Positions 7,605-11,352 of a stretch of DNA of 11,352 nucleotides are shown piece after piece. The stretch's first letter is position 1, and every line of letters starts with the position of its first letter. A program made the position numbers and the translations under genes. The notes under the pieces were generated by a model. The model made no database searches and had not been told where the DNA came from. It was given only the letters and a program-made list of their open reading frames with translations. Origin of the DNA: an uncultured Bilophila sp. (GTDB lineage Bacteria; Desulfobacterota; Desulfovibrionia; Desulfovibrionales; Desulfovibrionaceae); contig CAUHBW010000084.1 of assembly GCA_959604115.1 (NCBI GenBank), positions 1 to 11,352 of the forward strand, read 5' to 3'.

Positions 7605-8501
7605 ATGCTGAATATCCGCACGTTGCAGATACTGGTGGAAGTGGCCCGGCAGGGAGGTTTCTCCAAGGCCGCTCAAACGGTCCATGCCGTCCAGCCCACG
7701 GTGAGCAAGGCCGTGCAGGCCGTCGAGGATCGGCTGGGCGTGCGCGTGTTCGAGCGGGCCAACAACGGCGTCCGGCTGACGGTCGAAGGCGAAATCGTCT
7801 ACCGGCACGCCCTGAACATTCTTGAGGAGTTCGAGGCGTTGGAAAACGACGTCGCCGCCCTGCACAATCTGGAAAAGGGTGTGCTCCGCATCGGGTTTCC
7901 GCCGGTGGCCAGCGGCATTCTCTTCGCCGATCCGCTCTCCAAGTACCGGCAGCTCTACCCCGGCATCAACATCGAGCTTCAGGAGCAGGGCTGCGCCTCT
8001 CTGGAACCGAGGGTGCTTTCCGGCGATCTCGATCTCGCCGTCACCCTGCTCCCGGTGCCTCCGACCTTTTCGTGGCTCCAGATCAGGGACGAGCCGCTGA
8101 TGGTCATCATGCCGCCGGATCATCCCCTTGCGGGCCGCAAGCGTCTCAAAATGGACGAGCTGTCCGACAACTCCTTCATCGGGTTCGAGCAGGGCTTTCT
8201 GCTCAACGACCGCATCGAGGCGGTGTGCCGCCAGCGCGGCCTGAAGCTCAACGAATGTCTTCGGAGCGGGCAGCTCGATTTCATCATGACGCTGGTGGCC
8301 ACGGGCATCGGCGTGGCCCTGCTGCCGCGTCTGGAGCTGGAGCGCCGCGAGCTGCCCGACATCCGCATCGCCCTGCTCGACGAGGAGGAGCTTCGCTGGC
8401 GCGCCGCCTTCGTCTGGAGGCGCGGGGCGATCCTCTCCTCCGCCGCGCAGGCGTGGCTCAGGCTCCTCCCCGGCGGGGAAGAGGCGCTGGCCGGGGAGTA
8501 G
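7605..8501 (+). CDS. LysR-type transcriptional regulator
   Basis: A 298-residue LysR-family DNA-binding regulator of normal length (about 300). Residues 1-60 form the winged helix-turn-helix, with GGFSKAAQTVHAVQPTVSKA as recognition region and LGVRVFER then G-x-RLT-x-EG as the wing. A linker helix follows (about 63-88), and then a periplasmic-binding-protein-like effector domain beginning GVLRIGFPPV at about 92. That domain carries the usual L-x-x-GDLDLAVTLLP segment and, near residue 230, VATGIGVALLP. The start is chosen at the family-typical N-terminus, with GGAAAG at 7594-7599. It is separated by 378 bases from the permease gene on the same strand and divergent from the effector operon. 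LysR proteins usually control adjacent genes, so the AEC permease and TRAP binding protein are the most likely targets. The ligand cannot be read from sequence; a small organic acid would fit the neighbours. Confidence 0.93.
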   Translation: MLNIRTLQILVEVARQGGFSKAAQTVHAVQPTVSKAVQAVEDRLGVRVFERANNGVRLTVEGEIVYRHALNILEEFEALENDVAALHNLEKGVLRIGFPPVASGILFADPLSKYRQLYPGINIELQEQGCASLEPRVLSGDLDLAVTLLPVPPTFSWLQIRDEPLMVIMPPDHPLAGRKRLKMDELSDNSFIGFEQGFLLNDRIEAVCRQRGLKLNECLRSGQLDFIMTLVATGIGVALLPRLELERRELPDIRIALLDEEELRWRAAFVWRRGAILSSAAQAWLRLLPGGEEALAGE

Positions 8502-8759
8502 CCTCCGGCGGCAAGAGGCTGCCGCCTCTTGACTCCGCTTGGGGGGAATGATTCCCCCCAAACCCCCTCGGATAAGGTTGAGCGCATGCCTTGGGCATGG
8601 TTGAGGCTGTTTCGTCCGCCATAAAAAGCGGGAGAAACAGCGTTGCCGCTTCTCCCGCCGATAAGGGGAACCTGACGCGGCGTTTCCGTTTACGCCGGGG
8701 TCCGGGGGGGGCGCTTGCCCCCCGGCAGGTCAGGGACGGCGGCCCTTGCCGCCGGAGGC
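8501..8759. repeat. Inverted pair of REP-like GC-rich palindromic units
   Basis: The 15-mer GCCTCCGGCGGCAAG at 8501-8515 recurs as a perfect inverse at 8745-8759. Each copy opens a palindromic unit. The left unit contains CAAGAGGC/GCCTCTTG (8512-8519/8524-8531) and GGGGGGAA/TTCCCCCC (8541-8548/8552-8559). The right unit contains GGGGGGC/GCCCCCC (8706-8712/8717-8723) and GGCGGC/GCCGCC (8738-8743/8748-8753). Two palindromic units facing opposite ways with a short core is the layout of bacterial REP/BIME elements. The first repeat base overlaps the LysR stop codon. A partial third copy (GCCTCCGGGGG) occurs at 11088-11098. Confidence 0.65.
8623..8658 (-). terminator. Minus-facing hairpin terminator inside the REP-like spacer
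   Basis: A 9-bp stem, GCGGGAGAA (8628-8636) with TTCTCCCGC (8650-8658), encloses a 13-base loop. On the minus strand it is followed by five T from 8623-8627. On the plus strand it is followed by CGATAAGG, so it does not look like the LysR terminator. No minus-strand gene lies to its right in this spacer. It may block antisense transcription into the LysR gene or simply belong to the repeat element. Confidence 0.55.
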
Positions 8760-8773
8760 ATGAAAAGGCCGCT

Positions 8774-8800
8774 TTGACAAGACGCATCCAACGCTATAAC
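8774..8800 (+). promoter_or_regulatory. Sigma-70-like promoter of the AEC permease gene
   Basis: A perfect TTGACA -35 box (8774-8779) and a TATAAC -10 box (8795-8800) are separated by 15 bases. The spacing is shorter than the ideal 17, which may mean the promoter is weak without an activator. It lies 80 bases before the permease start and just after the REP-like repeats. This suggests the permease, and possibly the binding protein behind it, is transcribed separately from the LysR gene. Confidence 0.6.
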
Positions 8801-8816
8801 GTGACGAAACCGTCAC
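8801..8816. promoter_or_regulatory. Operator-like palindrome at the permease transcription start
   Basis: GTGACG-AAAC-CGTCAC is a perfect 6-bp inverted repeat with a 4-base centre. It directly adjoins the -10 box and spans the expected transcription start. Its position suits a repressor or regulator site, but it does not follow the T-N11-A LysR pattern. A second small hairpin (GGGCC-TTGA-GGCCC, 8843-8856) follows in the leader, ten bases before the ribosome binding site. Confidence 0.4.
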
Positions 8817-8879
8817 CGAATGTCGTTTGTAGACAGGGTTTCGGGCCTTGAGGCCCACATATGCAAAGAGGCTCCCCGC

Positions 8880-9845
8880 ATGGACAGGTTGCTGATCACA
8901 CTCGGAATCATTTTCGTCAGCCTCGTGATCGGCTACGTGTTCCAGCTGTACGTCAACGCGGGGCGCATTCCCCTTTCCGACGAGCGGATGACCGCGCTGC
9001 GCCAGCGCATGCAGCGGATCGCCCTGTTCGTGTTCATCCCCATTTCCGCCATGCTCTCCCTGTGGGGGCTGCCCTCGCCGGATTCCCGGCTCCTCGCCCT
9101 GCCGCTGCTCGGCATCGCCGCGTGGATATGGGGCGGCATCCTCTCCATTCTCTTCGCCAAGGGCCTCGGGCTCGACAGGGCGCAGACCGGAAGCCTCTAT
9201 TGCTGCGGCACCTTCACCAACATCGGGGCCGTGGGGTCGCTCGTCGCCGTCATCTTCTACGGCGAAAGCGCCATCGCCCTCGTCTCGCTGTACCGGCTGT
9301 GCGAGGAGCTTTTCTATTTCAGCGTCTCGTTCCCCATCGCCCGCTGGTACGGGATGGACGACGGCCCGCTGACGTTCCGCAATCTGCGGTTCGACCCCAT
9401 CCTCCGCGTGGTGATCTGCGCCCTCGGCCTCGGCATCGGGCTCAATCTGCTCGGCGTGCCCCGTCCCGCCTTTTGCGGGCATCTCGCCGCCGGATTCATG
9501 ATCGTCGCCACCGTTCTGTTTCTCGTCGCCATCGGCATGAGCCTGCGCCCGTCGCGCATGGGCCGCTATACGCGCCAGTGGCTGGCGGTCGCCGCCATCA
9601 AGTTCGCGGGCGTGCCCGTGGTCGTCACCGCCCTCGCGTGGGCCATCGGCTACGGCGACATCGACGGCGGGCTTCCCCTGCGGGTGGTCGCCATCCTGTC
9701 GTCCATGCCCGTCGCCATGACGGCGCTCGTGCCGCCGTCCCTGTTCCGTCTGGACCTCGATCTCGCCAACGCCTGCTGGGTCTTCACGACAGCGGCGCTG
9801 ATCGTCGTCCTGCCCGTTCTGCTCATTATTCTGCCTCTTCTATAG
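8880..9845 (+). CDS. AEC-family (auxin efflux carrier type) permease
   Basis: A predicted inner-membrane carrier of 321 residues with about ten transmembrane helices in two groups of five, as in the AEC family. These proteins transport small organic acids such as malate, malonate or related carboxylates. Helix 1 is LLITLGIIFVSLVIGYVFQL. The central broken-helix region has GTFTNIGAVGS, matching the conserved Asn-x-Gly segment of helix 4. The second half carries SSMPVAMTALVPPSLFRLD followed by a last helix ending LLIILPLL, the usual AEC C-terminus. The ATG at 8880 is preferred because AAGAGG lies at 8866-8871 and the protein then begins directly at helix 1. An in-frame ATG at 8820 would add 20 atypical residues without a good binding site. 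The binding-protein gene follows after 106 bases on the same strand, so co-transcription is possible. Substrate and direction are not decided by sequence. Confidence 0.85.
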   Translation: MDRLLITLGIIFVSLVIGYVFQLYVNAGRIPLSDERMTALRQRMQRIALFVFIPISAMLSLWGLPSPDSRLLALPLLGIAAWIWGGILSILFAKGLGLDRAQTGSLYCCGTFTNIGAVGSLVAVIFYGESAIALVSLYRLCEELFYFSVSFPIARWYGMDDGPLTFRNLRFDPILRVVICALGLGIGLNLLGVPRPAFCGHLAAGFMIVATVLFLVAIGMSLRPSRMGRYTRQWLAVAAIKFAGVPVVVTALAWAIGYGDIDGGLPLRVVAILSSMPVAMTALVPPSLFRLDLDLANACWVFTTAALIVVLPVLLIILPLL

Positions 9846-9951
9846 GGCTTGCCAGAAAACGCGAGCCGGGGACCGTCCCTTCGGCACGTGTCGGATTCCG
9901 GTGGCGTACGCATTTCGCGGCGTCAGACACACATCTTTCGGGGAGGATTTT

Positions 9952-11028
9952 ATGAAACGCTTTTTCCGTTCGGCCTGCATCGCGCTGTGCGCCTGCCTGC
10001 TCGCCATGCCCGCCGTGGCGGCCCAGTACAAACAGGAATACAAGCTGAGCGTGGTGCCCGGCGCAACCTCCGGCTGGGGCCTGACCGCCTCCTATTTCGC
10101 GGATCTCGTGCGCGAACGCTCCAACGGGCGCATCAACATCAAGGTGTACGCCTCCAGCCAGCTGCTCGCGGGCAAGCAGACCTCCGAATTCCTGATGCTG
10201 CGCAACGGCTCCATCGACTTCGCCCTCGCCTCGACGATCAACTGGTCGCCTCAGGTGAAGGAACTCAACCTTCCCGCCCTGCCCTTCTTCATCGCCTCCC
10301 AGCCCGACCGCTACAAGGCGATGGACGCGATCCTCGCGGGCAAGTCCGGCAAGATGATGATCGACGCCATCGAAAAGAAGGGCGTCAAGGTCATCGGCTG
10401 GGCCGAAAACGGCTTCCGCGAGCTGACCACCGGCAAGGGCCCGATCACCAGACCCGAAGACATGAAGGGCCTCAAAATCCGCGTGGTGGGCAGCCCCATC
10501 TTCATTGAAACCTTCCGCGCGCTCGGCGCGAACCCCGTCAACATGAACTGGTCCGAAGCCACCACCGGCTTCCAGCAGGGCGTCGTCGACGGGCAGGAAA
10601 ACCCCACCAACGGCATCAACATCACCGTGAAGATCTGGAATTACCACAAGTTCCAGTGCGACTGGCACTACATCATCGATCCGCTGATCATGAGCGTGAA
10701 TCCCAAGGTGTGGCAGGGCTTCTCCCCCGAAGACCAGAAGCTGCTCCTCGACTGCGCCAAGGAAACCGAAACGTACGGCAAGGCCCTCTCCCGACTCGGC
10801 ATGGACGGCGGCGCGTCCCTCGCCTTCCTCCAGAGCATCGGCCGGGTGCCCGAAGTCTCCGATCCCTACGCCTTCATGAAGGAACAGGGCATGACCGTCA
10901 CCGAACTGAACCACGACCAGATCGCCCTGTTCCACGAAGCCACCAAGTCCGTCCGCGACGCATGGATTCCCAAGATCGGCGCGGATCTGGTCAAGGCCGC
11001 CGAAGCCGACATGGCCGCAGTGAAGTAG
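9952..11028 (+). CDS. TRAP transporter solute-binding protein, DctP family
   Basis: A periplasmic binding protein of 358 residues that captures a small carboxylate or sulfonate-type acid for a TRAP (tripartite ATP-independent) transporter. An N-terminal signal peptide is visible: MKRFFR, a hydrophobic stretch, then AMPAVAA, with cleavage likely before QYKQEY. The mature part has DctP hallmarks: SNGRINIKVYASSQL near the start, then ITRPEDMKGLKIRVVGSP with the conserved Arg that usually pairs with the ligand carboxylate. Next comes ALGANPVNM, then FQQGVVDGQENPTNGI, a strongly conserved family signature. The start at 9952 is favoured over an upstream frame start at 9901 because GGGAGG (9941-9946) lies five bases before it and the signal peptide begins there. 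No DctQ or DctM membrane subunit is complete in the window; they may follow after 11352 or be elsewhere. The ligand cannot be named. Confidence 0.93.
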   Translation: MKRFFRSACIALCACLLAMPAVAAQYKQEYKLSVVPGATSGWGLTASYFADLVRERSNGRINIKVYASSQLLAGKQTSEFLMLRNGSIDFALASTINWSPQVKELNLPALPFFIASQPDRYKAMDAILAGKSGKMMIDAIEKKGVKVIGWAENGFRELTTGKGPITRPEDMKGLKIRVVGSPIFIETFRALGANPVNMNWSEATTGFQQGVVDGQENPTNGINITVKIWNYHKFQCDWHYIIDPLIMSVNPKVWQGFSPEDQKLLLDCAKETETYGKALSRLGMDGGASLAFLQSIGRVPEVSDPYAFMKEQGMTVTELNHDQIALFHEATKSVRDAWIPKIGADLVKAAEADMAAVK

Positions 11029-11318
11029 CGGCGAAAAAAAGGGGATAGGGGAAGACGCGGGGCATTCCTCCGCGAAAGGGAAAGGAAGCCTCCGGGGGCC
11101 TCTCGTCTACGGGCCTGCGCCGGACGAATCCCCGCCGGACCGGGGCGGACGGACGCCGTAAGCCGCCCGTCCCCGGGACGCGGTTCTTCGGAAAATGAAA
11201 CGTGGGAGGCTCTTCGTACATCCCGTTTCCCCTTCCGAACACCTCTCCCGCGCTCTTTTCGGAGTGCATCCGGGAGACGGACGCCGGGGATCGGCCCCTC
11301 AAGAGTCCCCGTCCCGAC
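11029..11318. other. Non-coding spacer after the TRAP binding protein
   Basis: 290 bases with no convincing gene on either strand. It contains GC-rich self-complementary stretches, such as CCCCG/CGGGG around 11128-11144 and GGGG/CCCC around 11286-11298. It also has a partial REP-like core at 11088-11098 (GCCTCCGGGGG). No hairpin with a T-run was found, so the end of the binding-protein transcript is not apparent and read-through into the following gene is possible. Confidence 0.5.
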
Positions 11319-11352
11319 ATGGACCCTTACGAAAGTCTTGGGAAAGAGAGAG
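11319..11352 (+). CDS. Possible start of a following gene, cut by the window end
   Basis: An ATG at 11319 opens a frame reading MDPYESLGKE to the last base. In TRAP loci the small membrane subunit (DctQ) often follows the binding protein, and a short polar N-terminus before the first helix would fit. Only 11 codons are visible and no proper ribosome binding site precedes the ATG; the nearest purine run (AAGAG, 11301-11305) is 13 bases away. It may not be a gene. Confidence 0.2.
   Translation, partial: MDPYESLGKER

Noticed and set aside
7344..8561. A 405-codon minus-strand open frame over the LysR gene
   Set aside because: It lies antisense to a clear LysR regulator with standard domains, extends into palindromic spacer DNA and has no recognisable domain.
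8820..8882. Upstream ATG at 8820 as the permease start
   Set aside because: It would add 20 residues unlike any AEC N-terminus and has no good ribosome binding site. The ATG at 8880 has AAGAGG at suitable spacing and starts directly at helix 1.
9849..10508. A 219-codon plus-strand frame overlapping the permease end and the TRAP binding-protein gene
   Set aside because: It is Arg/Pro/His-rich and shifted in frame against the well-supported DctP gene, so it is a codon-bias shadow.

Overview
The window looks like GC-rich chromosome from a Gram-negative, probably a member of the Desulfovibrionaceae (Desulfovibrio/Bilophila type). This placement is an inference. It rests on the mix of a glycine/aspartate-rich type I-secreted surface protein, a type III secretion chaperone next to a very large protein, and a TRAP solute-binding protein, with GC-rich palindromic spacers between genes. 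No rRNA or tRNA gene, CRISPR array, transposase or integrase was found.

Layout: (1) 1-2787 (+) is a 928-residue RTX/S-layer-like surface protein with three N-terminal helical repeats, scattered GGAGDD calcium-binding motifs and a type I secretion-type C-terminus. It is followed by a strong, probably bidirectional hairpin terminator. (2) 7029-2911 (-) is a two-gene operon. The first gene encodes a 1215-residue protein with no signal peptide, a polar N-terminus, a DUF3626-like middle region and a C-terminal HD-type phosphohydrolase/phosphodiesterase domain. After 39 bases comes a 143-residue acidic protein with the features of a class I (CesT/Tir type) type III secretion chaperone. The pair reads as an effector and its dedicated chaperone, encoded away from any secretion apparatus gene visible here. 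(3) 7030-7604 is a spacer holding a strong terminator that faces the minus strand with no minus-strand gene feeding it, plus several GC-rich stem-loops and an extended -10 promoter for the next gene. (4) 7605-11028 (+) holds a LysR-type regulator, a ten-helix AEC (auxin efflux carrier type) permease and a TRAP (DctP-type) periplasmic binding protein. The regulator and permease are separated by 378 bases of REP-like palindromes, and the permease has its own promoter. (5) 11029-11352 is mostly non-coding, with a possible gene start at its very end.

The LysR regulator, permease and binding protein plausibly form a small-carboxylate uptake or efflux module, with the regulator controlling the two transport genes. 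The effector-chaperone operon is the most interesting part. An HD/PDE-like domain combined in one candidate effector with a DUF3626-like domain that may be ADP-ribosyltransferase-like recalls, in concept only, the two-activity design of Legionella SidE proteins. That comparison is a hypothesis.
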